Positions 1 through 12,500 of a stretch of DNA of 64,000 nucleotides are shown here, one piece after another. The position numbers were made by a program, and so were the translations under genes. The notes under the pieces are model-generated. The model made no database searches, was not told the DNA's origin, and saw only the letters and a program-made list of their open reading frames with translations. Within the stretch, counting starts at the first letter, position 1. Each line of letters starts with the position of its first letter. The DNA comes from Paratinospora sagittata (taxonomy: Eukaryota; Streptophyta; Magnoliopsida; Ranunculales; Menispermaceae): assembly GCA_035771175.1 (NCBI GenBank), contig CM069593.1, forward strand, positions 40,733,741 to 40,797,740, in the 5' to 3' direction.

Positions 1-162
1 CTTCTCTGCTGCTTCTTTGTGCTTTATATTTGTTCTTAATTTACTTCTTATTTATTTTTTATTTTACATCTATACTACTGGAAAAAAAAATAATGTTCTG
101 AAAATCAAGAATGAGTAATTTGAAAAATCTGGGGCCCATTAAATCAAGTTTGCTTTCGTTTT

Positions 163-352
163 ATTTTTTTTTTTTTTTTTTTTTGAGGTTGGTGGGTATT
201 AGGATTCTCCTACTAGTCTATGCGGACACGACCACAAACACCCTTAAACACTGTTGGCCATCTTATTGGTGGGTGACATGAGTCCACTCGAACTCTCTAT
301 CTTAGGATTGGGGGCTTGCCCCTTGGCCACTGAACTAACCCATCGTTGGTTA
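163..352 (-). mobile_element. tRNA-derived SINE-like insertion, minus strand
   Basis: Read on the minus strand this begins with a tRNA-like head. An A-box-like segment (TAGTTCAGTGGCCAAGGGG) is followed about 35 bases later by a B-box-like GAGTTCGAGTGGA, then a tRNA-unrelated body, and it ends in a long A run seen on the plus strand as T at about 163-184. This is the layout of a plant tRNA-derived SINE. I could not find a clear target-site duplication, so both borders are approximate. A second T run at 364-386 lies just beyond. Confidence 0.55.
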
Positions 353-1847
353 TAAAAATTGGCTTTTTTTTTTTTTTTTTTTTTTTATAGCTGATGCTAT
401 TAATTAATATTTTTCTTTTACTTGTTGAGCTTATTTAAGATTTATTGTTTGCTGTTCAATGAATTATAACTTTATTTGTTCTAGAACAATCAATTGTACT
501 AGTTTATTAATTTTCCTGATTGTTACTATATTATATACTGTCAAATTTGTAGCACGTGTAATAATTATTTATTGATTTTATTTTAGTTGAGCAAAACTGT
601 TATGTTGTTAATTATTAGGGAATGTTAATCTAACTGTAATTTTTGCAACTACATGTGTAACTACACATATATGTTTATTTAATATTAATGTTTTACACAT
701 CTCGAGGTGTGTAACAAATGATCCAATAGGTATATATGTATATTTACATATGCAGTTGCAATAGTTTACAATTAGATTAACATTTTTCTTAATTATTTGT
801 CTATTTTATCTTTTTTTAATTAATGTTTTGTACTTTTCAAAAAGATATATAGGAAATGTTTTGGTAAAAGTCTTATTTGTTTTTTTATTTTAAGTATATT
901 TTTTTCAAAAATAAATAATTATAGTTGCATTATGTGATGAAGTGTCAATTTTTTTTCATAGTTTGTTGAATTATTATTTATTATGGTGTTATTTTTCTAC
1001 ATTTTTATTGAATTATTTATTAAATCAAAAGGGATTAAAATCAATTAATTCTTGTCACTAATTAGGCCTAATATATATATAGTCATTGCCAAGGAGCCAC
1101 CTTGCCTAAGTGAATTAAATTGCCTTTGCATTGTCTTGAAGCCTTGAAAACGCTAGCGCTAGCAAATGTATGAAAAACTAAAAATGTTAAAATCTTTTCT
1201 AATCTTCTTCCTATCTAAAATAGCTCCTAAACTTTACAACCTACTCCAATGGAAGCATAATAAATTGCAGCACCTTTTGTTCAATTGATATCAACTCGTT
1301 ATCTTGAAATTGTAGAGAATTATTATTGTATCAGACCCATGTTTCAACCTTTAGTGTTTGAGATTCTGCTGTGAAATTTATGTTTTTTGAGATTCTGCTG
1401 TGAAATTTATGTTTTTTGTTATCGGCGTACAGTAATAATTAACTTTCTTTTTAAGTGACTACAAAGCTGCTTCTTTTCCTTGCATCATTAGTCTTTGCCA
1501 TCTCCTGCTGAGTCTTATGAAAAAGAAGTGCCAAACTAGGCAACAATTCTGTTAATTTTTTTCCTGTTGGGCATAAATGAATTGGAAATCAGTGTGGACC
1601 TTATTCAATTTCATGGAGTTTTTCAGGAATCTAAATTAAGGGCTTTAGTTTGAATTAGTGTTGGTATATTGGCAAGTTTTGTTGTGGGGGTTCTTTTTTA
1701 TCTTTCCCCTTGAGAACATCTTATATATCCTCCCTACTATTGTTCTCCTTCAGCTTCTTATTTATTGAATTATTATCAGTTTCCTGTTAAAGAAGTATAA
1801 TTCTATAGAAAAGGTTATGCATCTTTTTAGTAGAAGTTGAGAGTACT
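353..1847. other. AT-rich noncoding stretch
   Basis: Very AT-rich DNA with T and A runs and no open frame of interest. A 26-base direct repeat around TTTTTTGAGATTCTGCTGTG occurs near 1360-1410. I see no gene, RNA or complete element here. It could be intron or intergenic DNA of a gene lying to the left. Confidence 0.4.
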
Positions 1848-1865
1848 CATTATCTCTTCTATATC

Positions 1866-2130
1866 TTTTTTTTTGAGAAAAAACAAGTATAACCCGATAC
1901 CCACCCCACCGTGGGAAATTCGAGCCACGCAGGACCCACCTAATACCCACACCAACAAGACACAATCTGACGGCCCCTCAAAGCTGGCCTATAGTTAGTC
2001 TACGCAGCCACTCTGTGCTAATGAGAGAATTTGAAGAAATCTGGTATCTGTCCCTCCGAAGCCCTTCATCGAACTCCGATCCCGTGTAATAGACCAGCCG
2101 CTCGAAACCATCGAACCAATACCTTATTGC
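1866..2130 (-). mobile_element. SINE-like retroposon with perfect 18-bp target duplication
   Basis: A 265-bp insert is flanked by identical 18-bp direct repeats, CATTATCTCTTCTATATC, at 1848-1865 and 2131-2148. The plus strand starts with a T run, so the element sits on the minus strand with a short A tail. Near its 5' end on that strand is a B-box-like GGTTCGATGG. Exact long duplications and an A tail are the signature of target-primed reverse transcription by LINE machinery. I do not recognise the family. Confidence 0.7.
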
Positions 2131-2491
2131 CATTATCTCTTCTATATCAGTGTCCCCATAACCAAGGAAAATAAATCAACCAAAGGAAAGGGCCGAGAAC
2201 TTGAAAACATTTGAATGTAACGTAAACGTTTGATATCAACTTGGCTGTTTTACAGCCTAAAGGAGTGGGTCAGTATTAGCTTTTACCTACTCATCATCCA
2301 AAACCTCCCATTCTAAACAACTACGAAGTTGTAATATTTGTTTGACACACATTGGAACCTTCCATTATATTTGCATAATTTCTATGCTTTTTTTACTTAT
2401 TCCTATGTTATATGTTTTTAATCTTTAAAAATAGTTCATGATTGATTCTTGGCTTGCTTTAAACTGACATTTTTTTATTGTATGTTAGCAG

Positions 2492-2614
2492 GATGGAAGC
2501 ACAACAAATGGTTTATTGCAAGTTCTGCGGGCACATTCCAGTCCATCTCTTGTCACCAGAGTTTTCAAAGCCAATACCTTATCTTTCCTCAACCCTGACT
2601 CCCTGATGAGCAAT
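2492..2614 (+). CDS. candidate internal exon of an unidentified gene
   Basis: A 123-bp segment lies between a good acceptor (TTAGCAG before 2492) and a good donor (GTAAGA from 2615). It is open in one frame for 41 codons starting D-G-S-T-T-N and containing the stretch SLVTRVFKANTLSFLNPDS. It begins and ends in phase 0. I could not recognise the protein and found no convincing partner exons between 1 and 4006, so it may belong to a gene starting left of the window, or be a chance open stretch. The other frame begins with ATG but closes after 39 codons. Confidence 0.35.
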
Positions 2615-4006
2615 GTAAGAATTTCCTAATGACCAATTCTAGACCCCTCTCAACACATCGTTTATTTTGTGGTGTTGTCGTCGTTGTTAATGTCTGCCTT
2701 CCCTCTCATGCGCTGAAGTGAAGTGAACGATGTGATGTCAAAGTCATTTGCTGAGGGAACCAAATATTTTCAACATGTCAATCATATTTGCTTGGAAAGC
2801 TTAGAATCTTTCTTTGTCTTCTATGTTTGTTATACTTAAAGAAAATTTTGCATTAATTGGCATGAAGCTCGTCATAGACATGCATGTAACTGTAGGTAGT
2901 AAATGGTCTGACCCCCTGAATTATTTCATCTGTTGCACTCACATTTGTACCCTCAGTTTTAATCAAAACATTATTTAATCTTTTGCAAGACTTGTTTAGA
3001 TGCAAGTTGTTGTTGAACTTTCTTTATGCTGTTCTCTTTCTATCTGTTAACCCAGCTTGCTTATAAAAGGCAGACATGGATGGGGACAAGAGTTGTTGTA
3101 AAAACACAATCTAAGAATAGAAGACTAGTTTTCAGCTTGTCTCTTTAAATTTTCTTAGCATGCATTACTTTGTACCTTCTCGCAGTCATCAAATAGTCTC
3201 AAATCATTTCATTATTATTTATATTTGACGACTCAACCATGTGTGCTTGGCACCACACACTTGCATGAAACTTTGATCAAAATCCATGTTTTCTGGATGC
3301 CTTTAACTAAGTTTAATTCTGATATATTGGTGCAATTCTTCAAACACGGGTGCCCTGAATTGATAGGTGAAAGTATTCTTTAGTAATAAAAAAATATACA
3401 ATTTAGGGTTATGAGAATAAAGGGTGGTTCTTGTGAGAAGCATCAATACAACAAAGTGAAGCTTGGTCTCAATTGAAAAAAAAAAAGAGAGGAAATTGGA
3501 ACTTATTTAAAGTATTAAATTCGTTAATTACCCCTCATACAGTAGTAGAACTAACTTTTTTAATAATAATTAAAATAAAATCTAAAGAGATAAAGCTGAG
3601 AAAATGTAAAAAATAGCTTAACCTTAACTTATGTAAATATTGACATTACATACAACATATAAATGCTTTTTTTCAAGTAGTTATCACATAGTATGAAAAG
3701 CTATTTTAGCATAAAGAAGTTGCTGAGGTGGATCAAAGCCCGTGACAACATTAAAAAAAGTATGCAATATATATTTGCTGCATTTGCACTATAACATGAA
3801 GATGATTAAGTAATTTTGTAGATAACAGTTGTGCTAATAAGATGCTTAAACCCAGGTTTTAGTACTTTTGCTTTTACCTCTCCATATACATACTATTAAT
3901 ATGCAATTTCAGCACTTGTTGCAACAAAAGTTGTGATTGATCGAGGAAGAACGATTAGCACAACTCCACAAATTCATGTATCCTAAGAGCAATTTAAGGG
4001 AATTCC
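2615..4006. other. noncoding stretch upstream of the PPR gene
   Basis: AT-rich DNA with no long open frame. It should contain the promoter and 5' leader of the PPR gene starting at 4007, but I could not place a convincing TATA box. Part of it may be intron of the gene suggested by the exon at 2492-2614. Confidence 0.4.
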
Positions 4007-6256
4007 ATGTCTCTGCTCTCTCCCTCTGCAACTACTCCGAAACCTCAACAACATTCATTCCTACCCTCCAAATACACTAACAACTCCTCCCATAAACTAC
4101 TTTTGCTTCCACAAAACCCACATTTCAAGGCAATCCAATTGGCTCTATGTTCCATAAACTCTGCAGATCTCAACAATGATTGGCCTCGGCTGCTCCAAAT
4201 CTCAATTGGGATCCAAGATCTTATGCTGGGTTCTGCAATTCATGCATTTTTAGTGAAATCAGCAACTCAAAATGACGCATTCCAAGGCAATAATCTCATT
4301 AACATGTACGTGAAGCTCAACAGATTAAATGACGCGCAACGAGTGTTTGATGAAATGCCAATAAGAAACACAATTACATGGACTTCCCTCATGAATGGAT
4401 ATTCTCAAGTTTATGATACTGAATCTGTATTTCGAATTGCACACGATATGTGCTATTCAGGAGATGATTTTACTGAGCAAACGTGTACAGTGGTATTACA
4501 GGCATGTGGATCACCCGGAGGAGGTCGAATTCTAGGGGAACAGATTCATGGTTTGGCTATTAAAAGAATGTTTGACAAGAACATTTTTGTGGGCACTTCA
4601 TTGATCTCCATGTATTCAAGAAATAACCTGTTGGGTGAAGCAGAAAAAGTGTTCAAGAATCTGGGAGATGACACTGATATCCAGTGCTTCAATACAATGG
4701 TTGTAGAATATGGTAAGAATGGAGATTGCAAAAGTGCTGTTAGAGTTCTCTGTGATATGCTCAATTCTGGTTTGGAACCAAATGAGTACACATTTACAAG
4801 CACTATAAGTGCCTGTACAAGTAACAGTACAGATGTTCAAGAAGGCATGCAGTTACATGGGCTAGCCATTAAATATGGCCATGCAAGTGTGACTTCTATT
4901 GGGAATGCAATAATCACAATGTATGGGAAGAATGGATTCGCAGATGAAGCAAAGAAGATATTTTGCGAAATGGGCGAGACGAATTTGGTTTCGTGGACTG
5001 CTCTTTTGTCTGGTTATGTGAAGAATGGTGAAAGTGAATTTGCGATGAGTCTGTTTGTAGAAATGCTCAACTTGAGAATTGATTTGGATTCCAGTTGCTT
5101 GGCTACTGTGATTGATGGTTGTTCAGAGTGCAAGAACTTCAGTTTGGGACTCCAGCTACATGGGCTTGTGATAAAACTTGGTTATATTTCAGATATTTGT
5201 GTGTTAACTGCTTTAATTGATATGCATGCAAAATATGGTGATCTTAGGTCTGCAAGACTTCTTTTCAACAGCTCTCCATGCCAAAATATAGTTTCTCTAA
5301 ATGCAATACTGCTTAATGAGGAAGAAGATTCCATGAATTTGCTAATGAAACTAAGATCATCTGGCCAACAGCCAGATGCGATTACTTTCTCGAGGCTTAT
5401 CAGTTTATCAGCAAATCGAGCTTGTATGGCTAAGGGAAGAAGTTTACATGCTTATGCTATCAAATTAGGGCTTGAAGTAGAGTTGATTGTGTCCAATGCT
5501 GTGATTACTATGTATGCCAAATGTGGGAGCATCGGAGATGCTTGTGATATGTTTGACGGTATGATTACCCATGATTTAGTCACTTGGAACGCTAAGATCT
5601 CTGCATATGCCCTTCATGGGCAAGGAAAGAGAGCCTTATGTCTCTTTGAAGAAATGAGGAGAGAAGTTGAACCAGATAAAATGACAATGGTGGCTGTTCT
5701 CCAAGCTTGCAGCCATTCAGGCTTATTTGAAGAAGGGTTCCGCTTATTTGAAGAAATAGAATCAAAATATGGAATTAAACCAGTATTGGAGCACTATGCT
5801 TGCATGGTTGATCTTTTGGGTAGAGCAGGGCATTTATCAAAAGCTATGGATTTTATCCTTAGTAGCCCATTTGCTGAATCAACTCTGCTTTGGAGAAGTT
5901 TGGTTAATGCATGCAGGCTGAATGGGGATTTGAATTTTGGGCGTATGGCTTCGAAGCGTTTGCTTGAAATGGTTTCAGAAGATGCAGCTTCACACATTCT
6001 TGTTTCAAACATGTATGCTGCAAATGGTCAGTTAAATGAAGCAGCAGAAGTAAGAAGAATGGCAAATGATCAGAAGCTGATCAAAGAAGCAGGTTGTAGC
6101 TGGATTGAGATTGAGAACAAAGTTCATAGATTTGTTGCAAGTGGGAGAGATCATCCAGCAAGCAGGGAGATATATATGAACTTGGATGTTCTAACAGCTC
6201 AAACAAGAGAGGGAATGAATGCAGAAGTTGAACCTAAAATCTGGCTTAAGATGTGA
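4007..6256 (+). CDS. pentatricopeptide repeat protein, PLS class with E-type C-terminus
   Basis: An intronless 749-codon frame encodes a plant PPR protein. Such proteins bind organelle RNA through tandem helical repeats of about 35 residues and guide editing, splicing or processing in plastids or mitochondria. The first ~45 residues are rich in S, T, P and basic residues and look like an organelle transit peptide. Repeats follow from about residue 70 to 640, with typical signatures such as NAVITMYAKCGS, LVSWTALLSGYVKNG and YACMVDLLGRAG. The last ~100 residues form an E/E+ region (CSWIEIENKVHRFVASG) and the protein ends soon after, without the DYW deaminase domain; E+ proteins usually recruit a DYW partner in trans. 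No stops or frameshifts interrupt it and it has normal family length. The start is the first Met of the frame. Its RNA target cannot be read from the sequence. Confidence 0.93.
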   Translation: MSLLSPSATTPKPQQHSFLPSKYTNNSSHKLLLLPQNPHFKAIQLALCSINSADLNNDWPRLLQISIGIQDLMLGSAIHAFLVKSATQNDAFQGNNLINMYVKLNRLNDAQRVFDEMPIRNTITWTSLMNGYSQVYDTESVFRIAHDMCYSGDDFTEQTCTVVLQACGSPGGGRILGEQIHGLAIKRMFDKNIFVGTSLISMYSRNNLLGEAEKVFKNLGDDTDIQCFNTMVVEYGKNGDCKSAVRVLCDMLNSGLEPNEYTFTSTISACTSNSTDVQEGMQLHGLAIKYGHASVTSIGNAIITMYGKNGFADEAKKIFCEMGETNLVSWTALLSGYVKNGESEFAMSLFVEMLNLRIDLDSSCLATVIDGCSECKNFSLGLQLHGLVIKLGYISDICVLTALIDMHAKYGDLRSARLLFNSSPCQNIVSLNAILLNEEEDSMNLLMKLRSSGQQPDAITFSRLISLSANRACMAKGRSLHAYAIKLGLEVELIVSNAVITMYAKCGSIGDACDMFDGMITHDLVTWNAKISAYALHGQGKRALCLFEEMRREVEPDKMTMVAVLQACSHSGLFEEGFRLFEEIESKYGIKPVLEHYACMVDLLGRAGHLSKAMDFILSSPFAESTLLWRSLVNACRLNGDLNFGRMASKRLLEMVSEDAASHILVSNMYAANGQLNEAAEVRRMANDQKLIKEAGCSWIEIENKVHRFVASGRDHPASREIYMNLDVLTAQTREGMNAEVEPKIWLKM

Positions 6257-6473
6257 GATCTAAGGCTGGAAGCATGCAAGAGAGGTTTATTCATGCAGCC
6301 TGAGTGTCTGAAATTAAAAATGCAATCTCGGGTATTGGTGATTGCAACAGCTAAACTGGTAAAGAATCTGACAGATTGAAAGCAAGTAATTTATTGATAA
6401 TAAGCATATAATCTCAGAGCTCAAAAAAGCCAAGTGCTCATAAGCTCTAATGCACAATTCTACACTTTAAATA

Positions 6474-6504
<31 letters not shown>

Positions 6505-6557
6505 ACACTGTAAAAACATTGTCTTTCTAATTTAGTGTTGTACCAATTGTTTCTAGA
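6257..6557. other. convergent intergenic region between PPR gene and SEC62
   Basis: Only 301 bp separate the stop codon of the plus-strand PPR gene from the stop codon of minus-strand SEC62, so both 3' untranslated regions must meet or overlap here. An AATAAG-like motif near 6400 could serve the PPR transcript. The run of G at 6477-6504 lies in the middle. Confidence 0.6.
6477..6504 (+). repeat. homopolymer of 28 G
   Basis: An uninterrupted run of 28 G on the plus strand, in the shared 3' region of two convergent genes. Such a tract can form G-quadruplex DNA and is very prone to length change. Its printed length may include sequencing or assembly error. Confidence 0.9.
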
Positions 6558-9500
6558 TCAGGAATTCTCATCTGCATTACCAGCAGCTTCATCTCCTTGA
6601 TGGTGTTGGTCTGGGATTGGCTCTCTAAACATGCCTTCAGACTGATCCATTGGTTCTTTCTCTGAAGTTGCATTAGTGGCTTCCATGGAAGGGTTTTCTG
6701 TTGCATTGGCTACAGGCTGCTGCTTCTCCATCATTCCTGACAAAGCCAATCTTGGTGACCACTCAAGGACATCATCAATGATGTTAGAAACCCGCTTCTG
6801 GTACCTGCCAAAAAAGGGGAAAAAATTGTCATTTGCTGCCACAATTTGCTGAGGTTGTACATACTGACAACAAAACCAGTTGCAAAAGATCTTGATTACA
6901 TGCATATTCCCATTAACCTGGAATTACCCTTAGTTGACCTTCTGGGCAAAAATGACCTTTTACTCTCTTTTTTTTTAAATAGAGATCTTGTACTCATTAG
7001 GTGTCGAACAACTTGGTCTGGTGTTTATAGAAACATGATGACTTGTATTGAGCAAAATGGCTCATACCAAGGAATGGAAATAGCAGGAATGAAATGTGAA
7101 CTTAATAACCATATGATGTTTTGGCCTGAACAGATGCATGACAAATTTGGCTCGACAGGAATTCCAGGCTATTTCAAAGCCATGTATTGGGTATGCTTGA
7201 CCAGAATTAACCAAACTAAACAGGAATCCTCAGTAATTGTGATCTTTCTTGTTGTGATTCACCACTGAAGACTAAGAATTCAATTGAAGATCTAGTACTC
7301 GTCTATTACATCCCCCAGGAGTTTATGGTAAGATGGGGAATTTTTTCAGCCATCCCTTTTGAAAGGAAATAATGAAGTTGGAGAAGTAATACATATGTAG
7401 AGTCACACAGTTAGTCCATCTTCTGCTAGACACCACCATTAAAGAAATTTACTTTATATCTAGATTTAACAAGGAATAGTAGATTTGCAACTAACCTAGC
7501 TCTAGCAGCCTCGTCAGGTGCATGATGACGAAGCACCAATATGAACACCACAGCCACAATTGCATAGAAAAGCCTTGCTGTCCACTTAGGCCGCTCTTCT
7601 TCATCTTTCTTGGGCCAAAACCGGAACAACTCAGATAATGTTGCCTCCTCAGCAAGAATATTGGGAAAAAACCAAACACGCTTTCCGAGAATGATCCATA
7701 AAGATCCAAAGATTAAAAATCTTACTGCAAAGTAAAAAAATAAAATCAGGATATATTAAGAAACTGATCAATTGAAGCACACTGTATTAAATCATTTAGC
7801 TCCTTGTAGAGGATTACATGGTAGCAATCCTAAAAGTCATAACATAAATAAAAAACAATGAGGACCTATTAACAATTTTACTACAATTTCAGTCATATCT
7901 CCATCCAGCAGTAGCCCCTAAGACAATCCTCATTTGCCAAACTTTTTGTTAAATTGTTCCTATGTAAACAACAAAATTTCACTACAGAACTAGATAAAAG
8001 TGGATACTAGTAGCATGATTACAAGCTTCCATCAACATGTGCTGTTTCACACCAACACATCAACTACCAAATATGTGTAACATTTCAACATTTTATTTAG
8101 TGCCAAGATATGTGGATTTCATTTTATCTATAAACTTCTATAACTTGTACAGGAGTTACAGAACTTCTATAACTTTTACAGGACATACATAACTTTAACA
8201 GGACATACATCCATACATACATACATGTATAATTTTCCAGTTCTTGAAGATGAATGAGAATATAGTACCATTTCTTAATCTGACTAATATGATTAGTGAT
8301 TGAACAAGAATGGGGTTAAGTTGCGAAAAAGAAAACAATAATAAGGGCACTTGTGCCATATCCAATAATCCAGACAGCATAGATTGGGTCATCGATACAT
8401 CTGGACAATTCTCTTGTAAATCCCTACTCTACATTTTAACAGAGTCCCCCATCTTGCTATCATTCCCTTTAGCCACATATATATGGAAGGTAAAGGCTCC
8501 ATCTAAAGTTAAGGTTTTTGGCACATAGGAAGATCAACACATTTGATATACTTCAAAGGGGATTACCCAACTTATATATTTCACCTAACTGGTGTTCTTT
8601 ATGCGAACAGGATGAAGAAACTATAGATCATTTATTTTTCTCCTATGCCGTAGCTAGGAGGATATGGATTTTGTGGCAGGTCTTCTCGGGGGGATGTGTA
8701 GGCCCTCCCCAAAATATTAGCGAAGGTCTCTCCATGTCTCACATGATGAATGCCTCCAACCAAGCGAAAGGTGTGGGCCTTATTGCGTCATATGCGACCC
8801 TTTGGTCTTTGTGGTTAGAAAGGAACAACAGGGTCTTTAATAATAAAAATAGGAGTGTGGAGCAATTGTCGGAACCAATTAAATTGATGGCTAGTTCTTG
8901 GGTATTTATTTCAGAATGGAACTCAGGTTTATCTTTATCTGACTGGGTGTTGGGTTGGGAAAGATGCGTGCATAGAGTGTCTTCATAGTGGATCAGTCAT
9001 GTGGCTCTAGGAGGTTGGCAATGTTTTGGTCGTGTATTTCACTAATTTTATTGTTGCTTGTCAGAGTCATATATGTAATTGTTCTTATTCTTATCTTATA
9101 GATTAAATAGAAAAATTGCAATCAGAGTTCAAAAGGTCGGTAATTGTTTCTTTAAATTAGGAGGATGGAGAGATATTGGCTTATTTTAAATATCAATTGT
9201 AACTCTTAAGATTTTAAAACTAAGGTCTAAAGATAAAACTGAAAAGATAATGTACCAGAAACTTACTCAAAAGCAGGCTGAAAATAAGTAGTAGAACCCC
9301 AGCACAGGAGTAGAGCACTATCAGTTTGCACTGATGCGGAAATACAGGAAACAAGCAAATTGCTAGTGTTACCACAGGCCAAACGAATGAGAGAATCGTC
9401 TGCCATAGTGGCCGGCGCTTCACAAACGTCCAAGCAAAAAAAGCATCATTGTCTGAAAACACTTGATCCTGCAAAACACAGAAGTATGGAAGCCCATTTA

Positions 9501-12500
9501 TCCAACACTGGATTAAGGTGTCAAAGGAAAAAAAGAACCAACTAAACTTAATTACACTCAACAAAGCCTTTTTAGGTACATGGGGACGAAGAATCATGCA
9601 GCTTATAAATTTGGTTCGGAGACAAACCAAAACTAAAAACAAACCCATCCCCCCCCCCCCGCCGGCAACCTTCCCCACCCAAAAGTTAAATAAAGTGAAA
9701 ATAAAAAGGTGAAAAAAGAACAGCAACAAAAAGGGTAAACCATTCATAGGACTAGCCATTCAAAATTTGCACAGTGATTGGTTCAAGGAAAGACAACAAA
9801 CAGAATCACCAAAATAATTTTAAAGGAATCCAAATTTTGATGTAAAAAAGAAACTTACTTGAAAGATCTCCAGATGAGCTGGCCAAGTTGATAACTTCTT
9901 CTTCCCAGGACGAACAGTTTTCACCACACGATCACATCTCACTAGAAGATTTTTCCTCAGTAGAGCATTTGCAATATCTTCAGCTCCTAAACTTTTTTCT
10001 GACTCCAATATTTCCATAAGCTCTGAATGCTTTCTCAGAAAGCTAACGAAATCTTTTCCTCTAAAATATTCCACTCGTGTTTCCTGTAAAACTGCCCATC
10101 TAGATTCTAAATCTTTATGGTCTCTAACCTTTTCGGCAAAAAGCTGAAATACATCCCTCCCTGCAGCTTGTTTCTGCAACAAAAATGTTATAGCACATCT
10201 TCCTGAGTTCTCCAACAAGATGTAAGATTCAAACTTCACCAAATGAACAGATTCAAATTTAAACAAAAATAAAAGATTAGCAAACTTGCGAAAGAAACTT
10301 GCAAACAGTGATATGACGAGCATAAATGCACTGACCATTGTGAGGCACCAGATAGTTGGGAGGGTATTTGCATTTTGACTTCCTAGGCATGTTTCTCAAG
10401 TTCAATAGAAACTTAGATTTAAGTTCTTAGTCAAATACAAAAAAAATTAAGTATCTTCCATCCCCTTTCCTCCATGGTGTCGAAAGAGTGGGCCACAATC
10501 CTTTTATCTATGTACTGCACTAGCCTCATAGAGGCAGAGGATTTCCAATATGGGGAGGAAGGAGATTAGGCCCAAAGATAAGGATCATTTCCAATTTGTT
10601 AAGGACAACTTGTAAAAGCATAGTAAATGTACACAACTCTATTTGTGACAAAATATGAATGCTTTACACATTTTATACTTCAATATAAACAAGTGTTTCG
10701 TGATGTAGCAAGCTTGGCATAAAACCCACTCCAAGCATGATCTTGAAGAACTGTTGAAATTGAGCGACATTGTGGAACATGATTGTGTAAATTACCCAAG
10801 TAGTTGGGTAAGGCTTCATTGTAGTCATATCATACCATGCACATTGTTATTTGAATCGTGAATCAAAATCGAATTATTTCCAGACTTGATGAATTGAATC
10901 AATATTTCGATTGGTGACTCATAAGACTCACAATACAAATATGAATTGTACGTTTGTATAGATACTCTATACTCATAGAGTTATAAAGACATTAGTGTTT
11001 TTAACTAATTAACGATTTGGACCAATTCACAACGATTTAACTAGCAATTCAGTCCGATTCAATGATTCAAACTAATTCACTTACAATTTACAGGTATATT
11101 GGTTCAAGAATTCGATTCTAATGGCCTTCTAACTAGAAAAGACATTTTTAGATCCTTTACCCTTTCACTCTTATACAAAAACATTTATATTTACCCCACA
11201 ATTGCAATACAATATTCACTAATATTTTATTTCTTCTATCAATAAATAATAAAAGTCACATGCAACATACATAAATGTACACAATAGTTATATGAAAAAA
11301 TTAATCGATAACAGGATTTTAATTATTAAGAAAGCTCACGAAAAGGATATCTCAAAACCTATTAATCTTGATCCTCAGCTCAATATCATTAGAAAATTTG
11401 TGGTACCTCAATTCATTCATATTGGTGGACAAATCTATGTTTTTTCTTTTTAAACAAAAGGACTACAAGGATTATTTTACTTCGTAACCTTGACAAATTA
11501 CTTTTCTTCTTAGTTTTCTTCATGTCAAATAAGGGAAAAAAAAAATCCATAATCAATGTTTTCCTTCTCAAACAAAAGGACTAAAACAATTATGTAGTGT
11601 CTTGACAACTCTATTTTCTTCTACTTAAACTTTCTTATTGTTGAATGAAACCAAAAAAAATTAACTTTTTGAATTTAGTCCAATCAAAACCCATTATATA
11701 TGGTGAAGAACCTTAGGATATGAGAGGTGGGTCTAAATTTCATGATATTATCAAATTGATCACTCAATTTTACGCCCTCAACTAGTACGAAGCAATCCAA
11801 GACTACAATCACAATGCCTTAAGGGATTCAATTGTTCGTAGAAACTTGACGGGAGAGTACTATCACAATTATTCAAATTCACATTTCAGGTGGTTTAGCT
11901 AATCTCTCCTTAATACAAAGAATTTACGATAAGGAAATTCCTATTCATTTTTTAAAAAAATCGTACAAGGCGTACGCCTCGAGGTGCGCCACAAGGCGAG
12001 GTGCTCAAAAAACGCCTTGAGGCTTAAGTCTCAGGGTCAAACTATGAGGCTTACGCCTCATGGTTTTTGAGGTGAATGCCTTGAAGCCTATGCCTCGAGG
12101 CACAATGAGGCTTAAGCCTCAGTTTTTGCATATTCAATTTAATTTTTTTTCTTAAAATAAATTTATGATTATGGTTTTTGGATTATTATAGCAAATATTT
12201 TAGTTTTTAATAATTAACTTTATTTCATTTGAGATAGGTTGAAGCTTTACTCTTAAATAGGCCAATGTGGTCTTCAAAAAGCCCTCCTACTAGCAATATA
12301 TTTTGACATTACTAACAATAATATAAGTATTAACAGATCAATGTAAGTGCTTTTTTTAAAACTATACTAAGTGAACTTGTATTAACCAAAAACGATAAGA
12401 AGTGGTTAAGACCTAATAATTTTACAATGCATTTACCAATATTCTATTGTTGATGCTTTTAATAGTTTAAACTTGTAGTTTGGAAAGCTTAACTTATGAT

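Noticed and set aside
6846..7268. 140-codon plus-strand open stretch
   Set aside because: It lies opposite SEC62 exon 5/intron 4, has no family signature, and SEC62 on the other strand explains the region.
9220..9759. 179-codon minus-strand frame as a separate gene
   Set aside because: Only the part 9267-9468 is SEC62 exon 3; the rest is intron that happens to be open.
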